DNA of 7,317 nucleotides from Propionibacteriaceae bacterium. GTDB lineage: Bacteria > Actinomycetota > Actinomycetes > Propionibacteriales > Propionibacteriaceae. Position 1 is the stretch's first letter, and the number at the start of each line of letters is the position of its first letter. Location of the stretch: contig JAGXHS010000083.1 in the NCBI GenBank assembly GCA_024636075.1, forward strand, positions 1 to 7,317, read 5' to 3'. A program made the translations under genes and the position numbers. This document shows positions 1-6,069 of this stretch, in pieces. The notes below the pieces were generated by a model that did not search any database, was not told the DNA's origin, and was given only the letters and a program-made list of their open reading frames with translations.

Positions 1-29
1 CGGCAGCGTCAGATGTGTATAAGAGACAG
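1..29 (+). other. Illumina Nextera Read 1 adapter remnant (non-genomic)
   Basis: Bases 11-29 read AGATGTGTATAAGAGACAG, the 19-bp Tn5 mosaic end used in Nextera tagmentation. Bases 1-10 (CGGCAGCGTC) are the adjoining part of the Read 1 adapter. The match is exact over all 29 bases, and the alanine racemase reading frame starts directly after it. This is untrimmed library adapter at a contig end. It is not a natural transposon end, and no transposase gene lies nearby. Any open frame starting inside it is an artefact. Confidence 0.98.
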
Positions 30-522
30 GGTGGGTGAAGATGCCCTCCAACCGCAGGTGAGGCGCAGCGAGCGCAGCCTTCGCCAGCTGGACCGCCGAT
101 CCGGGCTCCGCCCCGATCCGTCGCATCCCGGTGTCGATCTTCAGATGTACCGCGACGGTACGCCGCCGTGCCGCAGCAGCAGCCTCGGCCTGCGCGATGG
201 TCATCTCGTCGACGACGCTGAGGGTGATGTCGTGGTTCAGTGCAGCATCGAGCTCATCTGCGAAGGCGTGCGACAGCTTCATGATCGGTAGCCGGATGCC
301 CGCCGAACGCAGTTCGACGCCCTCATCGACGGTCGCGACCCCCAACGCGTCAGCCAGCCGATTCACCTCGATGTGGCGGCTGACCTGAACCGCGCCATGA
401 CCGTAGGCGTTCGCCTTGACAGCGGCCATCACCGCGCGATCCGGACCAGCCAATTGGCGTGCACTGCGCAGATTCGCGCTCAGCGCCTCAAGGCTGATCA
501 CGGCGTGTGTCGGATTGTGCAT
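30..522 (-). CDS. alr: Alanine racemase, N-terminal part (truncated by contig end)
   Basis: This PLP-dependent enzyme interconverts L- and D-alanine in the cytoplasm, supplying D-Ala for peptidoglycan. About 164 residues are present of a usual 360-390: the N-terminal part of the TIM-barrel domain. The PLP lysine is K36 in AAVKANAYGHG, with the conserved Tyr (Y40) of that motif. The second hallmark, LKIDTGMRRIG (about residues 127-137), carries the conserved substrate-side Arg, and LEGIFTH follows just before the cut. The start MHNPTHAVISLEAL fits the family, whose N-termini usually begin a few residues before an AxIdLdAL-like strand. No good Shine-Dalgarno sequence is seen; a -10-like CACAAT lies six bases upstream, which suggests a leaderless mRNA. 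The C-terminal domain, with the catalytic Tyr, is beyond the contig. The gene is divergent from the DUF4282 gene. Family assignment is firm; truncation is due to assembly, not mutation. Confidence 0.95.
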
Positions 523-528
523 TGACCC

Positions 529-534
529 ATTGTG
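529..534 (-). promoter_or_regulatory. Putative -10 element of alr (leaderless arrangement)
   Basis: Read on the minus strand, CACAAT is followed by six bases (GGGTCA) and then the alr ATG. This is the spacing expected if transcription starts at or next to the A of the start codon. CACAAT matches the actinobacterial TANNNT pattern except at its first base. No convincing -35 hexamer is visible. The call rests on spacing and on the matching arrangement at the divergent gene. Confidence 0.4.
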
Positions 535-607
535 GACCCCACGGCGAGAAGCGGCACCAAAAGTGCTCCGCTCGAGCCTCTGCGCCGCCTCGGTGGTGAA
601 TGGTGTG

Positions 608-613
608 CACAAT
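608..613 (+). promoter_or_regulatory. Putative -10 element of the DUF4282 gene (leaderless arrangement)
   Basis: CACAAT is followed by six bases (GGAGAC) and then the ATG at 620, the same hexamer and spacing as at the divergent alr gene. The GGAG at 614-617 is only two bases from the ATG, too close for a normal ribosome binding site, which favours a leaderless start. No clear -35 hexamer is seen. Confidence 0.4.
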
Positions 614-619
614 GGAGAC

Positions 620-1303
620 ATGTCCAATGACCAACAGAATCCCCCCGACGAAACCGGCTCCCACGATCAGCCCGGCCAGAATGATGCACCGAGCGCGGGC
701 CCCCCGAGTGGGCCACCGGACGGTCCCGCTCCCCCCAATCAACCTCCTCCCAACCCCCCGGGCTGGGAGGACACCACGTGGGATGCCCAATCCCGGCAGC
801 AACAGCCTGGTTCTCCCTACACCCAACCGCAACCGGGACCCGCCCCCGCCCAACCCGGGTGGAACACACCGCCCCAGGGCGCCCAGGTGGGCGGCTGGGG
901 ACCTTACGGTCAGCCAGCTGATCCGCAGCCATCCGGCTCGCGCGGCAACAAACTGGTCGCTGCGGTCCGCACATTCGTCAAAGATCTGTTCAATCTGGAG
1001 TTCGATCGCTTCGTCACCCCGTCGATCCTCAAGGTGCTCTACCTCCTGACGATCATCGGAGTGGGCCTGTACTGGTTCGGATCGGTGATCTTCCTGTTCG
1101 CCGCTGGCGCTACCACCTCGGGCGCCGGCAATGGCGGCGGTGCGATTGTCTTTCTAGCTGTTCTCGATCTGCTGTTCGGATGGATCTTCGCTCTCGTCTT
1201 CCTTGCCCTGTTCCGTGTTCAGTACGAGTACATGGTCGCCATGATCCGCACCAGCGAGTATGCGAGGGACATCAACGCAAAACTCACGCACCACAACAAG
1301 TAG
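620..1303 (+). CDS. DUF4282 domain-containing membrane protein with Pro/Gly-rich N-terminus
   Basis: This 227-residue protein has two parts. Residues 1-108 are a low-complexity, probably disordered region rich in Pro, Gly, Gln and Asn, with no signal peptide. Residues about 111-212 match my recollection of the DUF4282 family: an amphipathic stretch with FNLEFDRFVTPSILKVLY (about 125-141), a first membrane helix (about 136-161), a short Gly/Ala/Thr-rich loop, a second helix (about 175-200), and a charged tail containing FRVQYEYMVAMIR. It is therefore probably a small inner-membrane protein with its long N-terminal tail in the cytoplasm. The family has no established biochemical role. The frame is open upstream to 416, but that stretch overlaps alr and its promoter, so I chose the ATG at 620. 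In-frame GTGs at 596 and 605 are possible alternatives. The gene converges on bkdC. Confidence 0.85.
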   Translation: MSNDQQNPPDETGSHDQPGQNDAPSAGPPSGPPDGPAPPNQPPPNPPGWEDTTWDAQSRQQQPGSPYTQPQPGPAPAQPGWNTPPQGAQVGGWGPYGQPADPQPSGSRGNKLVAAVRTFVKDLFNLEFDRFVTPSILKVLYLLTIIGVGLYWFGSVIFLFAAGATTSGAGNGGGAIVFLAVLDLLFGWIFALVFLALFRVQYEYMVAMIRTSEYARDINAKLTHHNK

Positions 1304-1313
1304 TCTCACGACA

Positions 1314-1347
1314 TTCGGCCGGCTCCATCCCGTGCTGCCGGCCCGAA
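1314..1347. terminator. GC-rich hairpin between convergent genes, probable shared terminator
   Basis: TTCGGCCGGC (1314-1323) can pair with GCCGGCCCGAA (1337-1347), giving a ten-pair stem with one bulged base and a 13-base loop. It starts 10 bases after the DUF4282 stop and lies 84 bases beyond the bkdC stop on the other strand. No T-run follows on either strand, so it is not a canonical intrinsic terminator, although U-poor hairpin terminators are often proposed in actinobacteria. Confidence 0.5.
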
Positions 1348-1365
1348 GCACGTGACAGAGCTGAT

Positions 1366-1401
1366 CAACTTGATGGCCCTGAGCAACTTGATGGGCCTGG
1401 G
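1366..1401. repeat. Two-copy 18-nt tandem repeat in the intergenic gap
   Basis: CAACTTGATGGCCCTGAG (1366-1383) is followed at once by CAACTTGATGGGCCTGGG (1384-1401), with 2 differences in 18 bases. It lies in the 3' flank of bkdC. Within it, GGCCC (1375-1379) and GGGCC (1394-1398) could pair as a weak stem, and ATCAA-C-TTGAT (1364-1374) is a short inverted repeat. No function is known. Apart from this and the hairpin at 1314-1347 I see nothing in the 1304-1431 gap. Confidence 0.6.
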
Positions 1402-1431
1402 CGGCGTGGTCGGACGGCTGCGACCTACTTG

Positions 1432-3054
1432 TCAGTAGAGGATGCTCAGCGCGGGTTGCTGCAGCAGGGCAGCGACGTCGTGCAGGAAACTCGACCCTTG
1501 CTCGCCGTCGATCAACTTGTGGTCGAAACCCAGGGCGATCGTCGTCACCCAGCGCGGTTCGATCCGCTCGTCGGGGCCTTCGCCCACCACCCAGGCACGT
1601 CGCTCGATGGAACCCATCGCAAGAATCGCCGATTCGTTGCCGTTGATGATCGGGGTGCCGGCATCGATGCCGAAGACACCCACGTTGGTGATGGTGAAGG
1701 TGCCTTGTGAGTAGTCCGCCGGCTGCAGTTTTCCTTCGCGGGAGATCTGCACCAACTCGTTGACGGCCTGACACAACTCCAACAGCGTCAACTGTTGGGC
1801 CGCCTTGATGTTGGGCACCATCAACCCCCGCGGAGTGGCTGCGGCGATACCCAGATTGACGTCTCCGTGGTAAACGATCTCCTGGTTCTCCTCGTCCCAG
1901 GAAGCATTGATCACCGGATTCGTCGACATCGCCAGACACACGGCGCGCGCGTACATCAGCAGCGGCGACACCCGCAGCCCGGCGAACTCACGCCGCTGTT
2001 TCAGCTGCTCCAGCAACTGCATCGTCTCAGTGACGTCCACGGTGACCCATTCGGTGACGTGCACGTGGCGGGCCACCGAATCGACCATCGCCTGCGCCGT
2101 CACCTTGCGGACTCCGCGGATGGGTTCGCGACGGTCGTGGTTCTCGCTGGATGACCGTCCGCCGCCGAAGTAGCCGAACTGCGGCCCGCCCGCAGAGCCG
2201 GTCGGCCGACCGTTCCCGCCGGAGAAGCCAGTGCTCGGTTCTTCATCCATCAACCGCCCCTCGTCCTGCCAACCAGTCCGCGATGACGCCCCTTCGCTCG
2301 CCGATTGGTTCCGCTGGAACTCCTGAGCAGCCTGGATGTTCTCGATGGCTGCCGCCGCCTCGACGTCGCCTCGTGTGATGCTCCCGGAAGGCCCGGTGCC
2401 GGTCACCTCGTCAAGATTCACGCCGAGCTGGCGCGCGTACTTCCGCACGGGGGGCTTGGCCAGGGTGGGGCCACCAGCACTGCCTCCGACCAGCACGGGC
2501 AGAGCAGCGGAATCAGGCGGCACCCCCGGACCGGGTAGCGGTTCACCGCGTGATTCAGCCTTGATGGCTTGATGGGGTTTCACGTCATCCGCACGCCTGG
2601 ATGGGGTCTCCTGCGAGTACAGGCCGTGCAACGCTTCGGAGGCCTGGCCCGACCCGTTCGATGAGCTTTCCGACTTCGTTCGTCGGCGGCGACGTCCGCC
2701 GGTCGCAGCTCCTGAAGGTCCGTAGCCCACCAGCATCGGACCCGGAGCATCATCCGCAGCATCCTCGGCGAGGTCGCCCTCGCCGGCAGCATCCGCGGCG
2801 GGGGCCCCCTGCTCGTCCGAGCCGTCGTCCACAAGCAGGATCGGAGCGCCGACCTCGACCGTGTCGCCCTCACTCGCCAACAACTCGGCGATCTTCCCAG
2901 CCACCGGCACCGGAAGCTCCACCAGCGACTTGGAGGTTTCCACCTCGACGACGATGTCGTTGACCTTCACCTCGTCACCGACCGCGACCCGCCACGAGAC
3001 GATCTCAGCCTCGGTGAGGCCCTCACCCGGGTCTGACAGCTTCATCTGGAACAT
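1432..3054 (-). CDS. bkdC: Dihydrolipoamide acyltransferase E2 of branched-chain 2-oxoacid dehydrogenase complex
   Basis: This 540-residue E2 core enzyme moves the acyl group from E1-bound ThDP, via a lipoyl lysine, to CoA. Domains in order: one lipoyl domain (1-77), with the lipoylated lysine K42 in EVETSKSLVELP; an Ala/Asp/Glu-rich then basic linker (78-198, with five Arg at 121-125); a peripheral subunit-binding domain (about 199-236, PPVRKYARQLGVNLDEVTGTGPSG); a second Gly/Ser-rich linker (about 237-307); and the acyltransferase domain (308-540), with catalytic HKLIDG (H512, D516). At 540 residues it is long for a one-lipoyl-domain E2 (commonly about 400-480), the excess lying in the linkers. 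The first ATG is chosen because GGAGG lies 8 bases upstream; the ATG at codon 4 is too far from it. Third gene of the operon, 19 bases after bkdB. A pyruvate or generic 2-oxoacid E2 is the alternative; BCKDH is favoured by the E1 subunits. Confidence 0.93.
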   Translation of the reverse strand: MFQMKLSDPGEGLTEAEIVSWRVAVGDEVKVNDIVVEVETSKSLVELPVPVAGKIAELLASEGDTVEVGAPILLVDDGSDEQGAPAADAAGEGDLAEDAADDAPGPMLVGYGPSGAATGGRRRRRTKSESSSNGSGQASEALHGLYSQETPSRRADDVKPHQAIKAESRGEPLPGPGVPPDSAALPVLVGGSAGGPTLAKPPVRKYARQLGVNLDEVTGTGPSGSITRGDVEAAAAIENIQAAQEFQRNQSASEGASSRTGWQDEGRLMDEEPSTGFSGGNGRPTGSAGGPQFGYFGGGRSSSENHDRREPIRGVRKVTAQAMVDSVARHVHVTEWVTVDVTETMQLLEQLKQRREFAGLRVSPLLMYARAVCLAMSTNPVINASWDEENQEIVYHGDVNLGIAAATPRGLMVPNIKAAQQLTLLELCQAVNELVQISREGKLQPADYSQGTFTITNVGVFGIDAGTPIINGNESAILAMGSIERRAWVVGEGPDERIEPRWVTTIALGFDHKLIDGEQGSSFLHDVAALLQQPALSILY

Positions 3055-3060
3055 GGTCTT

Positions 3061-3067
3061 CTCCTCC
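3061..3067 (-). promoter_or_regulatory. Strong ribosome binding site of bkdC
   Basis: On the minus strand GGAGGAG lies in the 19-base gap after the bkdB stop, with the GGAGG core 8 bases before the ATG at 3054. It decides the start in favour of the first ATG over the one three codons later. It is the best Shine-Dalgarno match of the three operon genes. Confidence 0.8.
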
Positions 3068-3073
3068 GGGCGA

Positions 3074-4048
3074 TCAGTAGGCGAGCGAGTCGTCGACGGT
3101 GCCGAGGATCCGATCCACGCTGGGCAGATACTCGCTCTCCACCCTGCTCATCGGGTACGGCGTGTCATAGGCGGTGACCCTGAGCACCGGTGACTCCATC
3201 ACGTAGAACAGTTCTTCGGTCAGCCGAGCCGACAGCTCCGCACCGACGGCGAATGACCGCTGGGCCTCGTGCACCACCACAGCCCGCTTGGTGCGACGCA
3301 CTGATTCGAAGATCGTCACCATGTCCATCGGTGACAACGTCCGCAGGTCAACCACCTCGATGCTGGTGCCCTCCTCGGCTGCAATGGTGGCTGCTTCGAG
3401 GCATGTCTTCACCATCGGACCATAGGTCAACAACGTGATGTCGCTGCCGTGGCGACGCACCGCCGCCTGGTGCAGTGCCATCGGCACCCGCTCGGTGTCC
3501 ACCTCGGACTTCTCGTGGTAGCGACGCTTGGGCTCGAGAAAGATCACCGGATCGTCGGACGCGATGGCCTGTTGGATCATCCAGTACGCGTCCTGGGCCG
3601 TGGAACAAGCCACCACCTTCAAGCCCGGGGTGTGGGAAAAGTACGCCTCGGGCGATTCCGAGTGGTGCTCGATGGCGCCGATACCCCCGCCGAAGGGAAT
3701 TCGGATCACCACCGGCATCCGGCTGCGCCCATGACTGCGGAAGTGGAACTTGGCGAGCTGAGTGACGATCTGGTCGAAACCCGGAAAGACGAACCCGTCG
3801 AACTGGATCTCGATCACGGGTCGATAGCCACGCAGCGCCATCCCGATCGAGGTTCCGATGATGCCCGACTCAGCGAGCGGCGAATCGATCACCCGGTGCT
3901 CGCCGAAATCCTTCTGCAGCCCCTCGGTGATTCGGAAGACACCACCCAGTTTGCCGATGTCCTCACCGCAGAGCAGCACCTTGGGATCAGCGTCCAAAGC
4001 ACGGCGCAAACCAGAATTCAGCGCCTTGCCGAGCGTCATCGTCGTCAT
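3074..4048 (-). CDS. bkdB: 2-oxoacid dehydrogenase E1 component, beta subunit (branched-chain type)
   Basis: This 324-residue protein is the beta half of the ThDP-dependent alpha2-beta2 E1, which decarboxylates branched-chain 2-oxoacids and acylates the E2 lipoyl group. Full length for the family. Visible hallmarks: GEDIGKLGGVF (28-38), the SPLAESGIIG block (56-65) whose Glu60 corresponds to the residue that contacts the ThDP aminopyrimidine ring, FDGFVFPGFDQIV, and EHHSESPEAYFSHTPGLKVV (127-146), containing the conserved active-site His region typical of BCKDH-type E1-beta. The C-terminal transketolase-like domain ends in YLPSVDRILGTVDDSLAY. The ATG overlaps the bkdA stop as ATGA, with GGGAG seven bases upstream, indicating translational coupling. 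The frame stays open 24 codons further up, but that lies inside bkdA; an ATG at codon 4 is a less likely start. A pyruvate E1-beta is possible but less likely. Confidence 0.94.
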   Translation of the reverse strand: MTTMTLGKALNSGLRRALDADPKVLLCGEDIGKLGGVFRITEGLQKDFGEHRVIDSPLAESGIIGTSIGMALRGYRPVIEIQFDGFVFPGFDQIVTQLAKFHFRSHGRSRMPVVIRIPFGGGIGAIEHHSESPEAYFSHTPGLKVVACSTAQDAYWMIQQAIASDDPVIFLEPKRRYHEKSEVDTERVPMALHQAAVRRHGSDITLLTYGPMVKTCLEAATIAAEEGTSIEVVDLRTLSPMDMVTIFESVRRTKRAVVVHEAQRSFAVGAELSARLTEELFYVMESPVLRVTAYDTPYPMSRVESEYLPSVDRILGTVDDSLAY

Positions 4049-5163
4049 GAGTGGCTCCCGGATTCGACATCGAAGGACTCCGCATAGCTGGCGTATTCTT
4101 CCGCCTGCTGATTCAGCCAAGGCGTCTGCTCCGCGTAAACCATGTCGAAGATCTCGCTCATGTCCGGCTCGGTCAACTGCTTGCAGGCGTCGCGCACCGC
4201 GGCACCGAAATCGTCGGCTTCCTGATCGAGCTGGGTGAAGAATCCATCATCAACGGCATTCCGACGCCTCAGGAAGGCGATCACCCGCTCGATCGGATCC
4301 TTCAGCTTCCAGTGCTCGGTTTCGGCGGCGAGCCGATACTTGCTCGGATCGTCGGAGGTCGTGTGCGCGCCCATCCGGTAGGTGAACGCCTCGATGAAAG
4401 CTGGACCCTGGCCTTGTCGAGCGCGCTCCATCGCCCATTCGGTGACCGCCTTCACGGCGAAGACGTCGTTGCCGTCGACCCGGATGCCGGGGAAACCGAA
4501 GCCCCTGGCGCGTTGGTACAGCGGGATCTTGCTCTGCCGGGTGATCGGCTCGGAGATCGCCCACTGGTTGTTCTGGCAGAAGAACACCACTGGCGCGGAG
4601 TAGCTGGCGGCGAAGACGTACGCCTCATTCACGTCGCCTTGGGAGGAGGCACCATCGCCGTGGAAGGCGAGTACGGCCGCATTGCGATCCGGTTCCGGGT
4701 TGCCGACCATGCCGTCCAGTTGCAGACCCATGGCATAACCGGTGGCGTGCAGTGTCTGGGCGCCGATCACCATGGTGTAGAGCCCGAAGCGGCGCACCTC
4801 GCTGTCCCAGTCGCCGACGCGGGTTCCGCGCCACAGCGAAAGCATTTCAGCTGGCTCCACCCCGAGGCTGAGGGCAATCGCGTGCTCGCGATAGGTCGGA
4901 AAGACCATGTCCTTGGGGTGGACCGCGGCTGCGGCCCCGACCTGTGACGCTTCCTGGCCCAACAGCGGCGGCCACAATCCGATTTCACCCTGCCGCTGCA
5001 GTGCGGTGCCCTCAATGTCGAAGCGGCGCCCCAGCACCATTTGACGCAGCCACTCCCTGGCCTCGGCATCGTCGACCTGGTAGCTGAAATCGGGATGCTC
5101 AACCAGCTGGCCCTCCGGTGTCAGCAGCTGCACCATGCCATCGTTTGCGCCATCCAAGGCCAT
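4045..5163 (-). CDS. bkdA: 2-oxoacid dehydrogenase E1 component, alpha subunit (branched-chain type)
   Basis: This 372-residue protein binds ThDP with the beta subunit and carries out oxidative decarboxylation of branched-chain 2-oxoacids in the cytoplasmic complex. The ThDP/Mg motif runs from GDG (169-171) to NN (198-199), with GASSQGDVNEA between. The loop YRMGAHTTSDDPSKYR (262-277) has the TSDD-S-YR pattern of BCKDH rather than the pattern usual in pyruvate E1-alpha. Upstream, LGQEASQVGAAAA and FPTYREHAIALSLG are typical of the family. Most actinobacteria use the single-chain AceE for pyruvate, which also favours BCKDH for a two-subunit E1. The ATG is supported by GGGAG (5171-5175 on the minus strand) seven bases upstream; an internal Met at residue 10 is a weaker start. 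First gene of the operon, stop overlapping the bkdB start by four bases. Divergent from the LuxR-type regulator. Confidence in exact substrate is moderate. Confidence 0.94.
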   Translation of the reverse strand: MALDGANDGMVQLLTPEGQLVEHPDFSYQVDDAEAREWLRQMVLGRRFDIEGTALQRQGEIGLWPPLLGQEASQVGAAAAVHPKDMVFPTYREHAIALSLGVEPAEMLSLWRGTRVGDWDSEVRRFGLYTMVIGAQTLHATGYAMGLQLDGMVGNPEPDRNAAVLAFHGDGASSQGDVNEAYVFAASYSAPVVFFCQNNQWAISEPITRQSKIPLYQRARGFGFPGIRVDGNDVFAVKAVTEWAMERARQGQGPAFIEAFTYRMGAHTTSDDPSKYRLAAETEHWKLKDPIERVIAFLRRRNAVDDGFFTQLDQEADDFGAAVRDACKQLTEPDMSEIFDMVYAEQTPWLNQQAEEYASYAESFDVESGSHS

Positions 5164-5202
5164 GGACTGACTCCCTTCACCCAGCTCGCGGACCTTGGGG
5201 AG

Positions 5203-5208
5203 AATCTA
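5203..5208 (-). promoter_or_regulatory. Putative -10 element of the bkd operon
   Basis: On the minus strand TAGATT fits TANNNT and lies 39 bases before the bkdA ATG, leaving a leader of roughly 33 bases that includes the ribosome binding site. No good -35 hexamer lies at 16-18 bases; TTGGCT, 21 bases upstream, is too far away for a standard promoter. The 18-bp palindrome at 5243-5260 would be centred roughly 55 bases upstream of the inferred transcription start. Confidence 0.35.
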
Positions 5209-5242
5209 GTCCCAGTTCAGAGACCCCGCAGCCAAGACCGCT

Positions 5243-5260
5243 ACCTACGCTAGCGTAGGT
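5243..5260. promoter_or_regulatory. Perfect 18-bp palindrome, candidate operator between bkdA and the LuxR-type gene
   Basis: ACCTACGCTAGCGTAGGT is its own reverse complement over all 18 bases, with no spacer. It lies 79 bases before the bkdA start and 110 bases before the regulator start. The dimension and symmetry suit a homodimeric HTH protein such as a TetR-family repressor; that family often uses gapless palindromes of this size in actinobacteria. The palindrome contains TANNNT strings on both strands, so it could also overlap a -10 element. Which protein binds, and which gene is controlled, cannot be read from the window. Confidence 0.7.
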
Positions 5261-5284
5261 TTCTTGTCAGCGGCTGGGGGACTC

Positions 5285-5314
5285 CCCACCAATTCGGGTG
5301 GGTTTCCTTGTTTG
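5285..5314 (+). terminator. Short hairpin plus T-rich tract upstream of the LuxR-type gene
   Basis: CCCACC (5285-5290) pairs with GGTGGG (5297-5302) around the six-base loop AATTCG, followed by TTTCCTTGTTTG. In the plus direction this resembles a small intrinsic terminator. It sits between the palindrome and the regulator start, so it could attenuate a plus-strand transcript starting near the palindrome. The stem is only six pairs and the T-tract is interrupted. Confidence 0.35.
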
Positions 5315-5370
5315 AACTCCACAGCCTGGGTCTTGTTCGTCCTGCGGCGGTTCCATGCTTCAATACGTGG

Positions 5371-6060
5371 GTGAACCAGCCCATCAGTATTGCTCTCGTC
5401 AACGACTTCCCTTTGGTGGTGCGCGGTCTGCAGTTCATGCTGGAACCCTTCCAGGATCGGATCGACGTGGTGGAGCTGGACACCAAGGCCAAGGTCAAGG
5501 CGCCGGTGGACATCGCGCTGTTCGACACCTTCGGTCAGGACCAGGCTTCCTTCGAGACCCTCAAGGAGCAGCTGCGTCAAGGAGCTGTCCGGAAGGTGGT
5601 GCTCTACACCTGGGGATTCGACGACCGACTCAAGCAGCGCGCACTGACGGCTGGAATGGCGGGTTTGCTCTCGAAGAGATTGCAACCCGAAGAACTGGTG
5701 CAGGGCTTGGAGACGATCCACGCGGGCCGAAACCCGGCACCGCTGCAAGGCAGCGACGACGAAGACCTGGATGCAGACCATGCTCCCCCGCGCGCCGACT
5801 GGCCCGGTCGATCTGCTGGACTGACGATGCGTGAAGCGGAAATGATCACTCTCATCACCCAGGGACTGTCGAATGCGGAGATCGCCGAGCGGGCGTACCT
5901 GAGCCCGAACTCCGTCAAGAGCTACATCCGCACGGCCTACCGAAAGGTCGATGTCACGCGACGCTCGCAAGCCGTGGCATGGGGGTTGCGCAACGGTTTG
6001 GTTCCGATGAGCACCCGCCGCGACGTCACGAACGGACAACCCCGTGGGTTCAGCGCGTAG
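5371..6060 (+). CDS. LuxR/NarL-family response-regulator-like transcription factor
   Basis: This 229-residue DNA-binding protein has a receiver-like domain (about 4-120), an acidic linker (about 126-137, Asp/Glu-rich), and a LuxR-type HTH (about 149-212; LTMREAEMITLITQGLSNAE then IAERAYLSPNSVKSYI). In the receiver, the likely phospho-acceptor is D52 (DIALFDTF), with T80 and K102 at the expected later positions. The usual acidic pair at the end of strand 1 is Asn11-Asp12 rather than two acidic residues, so phosphorylation may be weak or absent. No histidine kinase lies in the window. I chose GTG at 5371 because the receiver starts a few residues later (MNQPISIALVNDFPLVVRGL); the frame is open up to a TTG at 5308, but the added residues do not look like domain sequence. 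No Shine-Dalgarno is seen; TTCAAT six bases upstream may be a -10. It is divergent from bkdA, so local regulation is possible. Confidence 0.85.
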   Translation: MNQPISIALVNDFPLVVRGLQFMLEPFQDRIDVVELDTKAKVKAPVDIALFDTFGQDQASFETLKEQLRQGAVRKVVLYTWGFDDRLKQRALTAGMAGLLSKRLQPEELVQGLETIHAGRNPAPLQGSDDEDLDADHAPPRADWPGRSAGLTMREAEMITLITQGLSNAEIAERAYLSPNSVKSYIRTAYRKVDVTRRSQAVAWGLRNGLVPMSTRRDVTNGQPRGFSA

Positions 6061-6069
6061 GAATCCGGC

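Noticed and set aside
1..29. Mosaic-end sequence as a natural Tn5/IS50 transposon end
   Set aside because: The adjoining ten bases match the synthetic Read 1 adapter, the sequence sits exactly at the contig end, and no transposase is present.
13..388. Plus-strand open frames over the alr region
   Set aside because: They start in or just after the adapter, and the opposite strand encodes a clear alanine racemase with its PLP lysine motif. They are shadows of GC-rich coding sequence.
416..619. N-terminal extension of the DUF4282 protein
   Set aside because: The upstream open stretch overlaps the start of alr on the other strand and the shared promoter region, and adds residues unlike the family.
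1154..1939. Long minus-strand frame across the DUF4282 end, the gap and the bkdC end
   Set aside because: It overlaps two well-supported genes in another frame and has an Arg/His/Gly-rich composition with no recognisable domain.
5277..5287. GGGGACTCCCC inverted repeat as an RNA hairpin or anti-terminator
   Set aside because: The one-base centre is too short for an RNA loop, and G/C runs of this length are common in this composition. At most it is a weak DNA palindrome.
5308..5370. TTG start at 5308 for the LuxR-type regulator
   Set aside because: The extra 21 residues do not resemble receiver sequence, and the TTG lies in the T-rich tail of a hairpin. GTG at 5371 leaves the usual short leader before the first strand.
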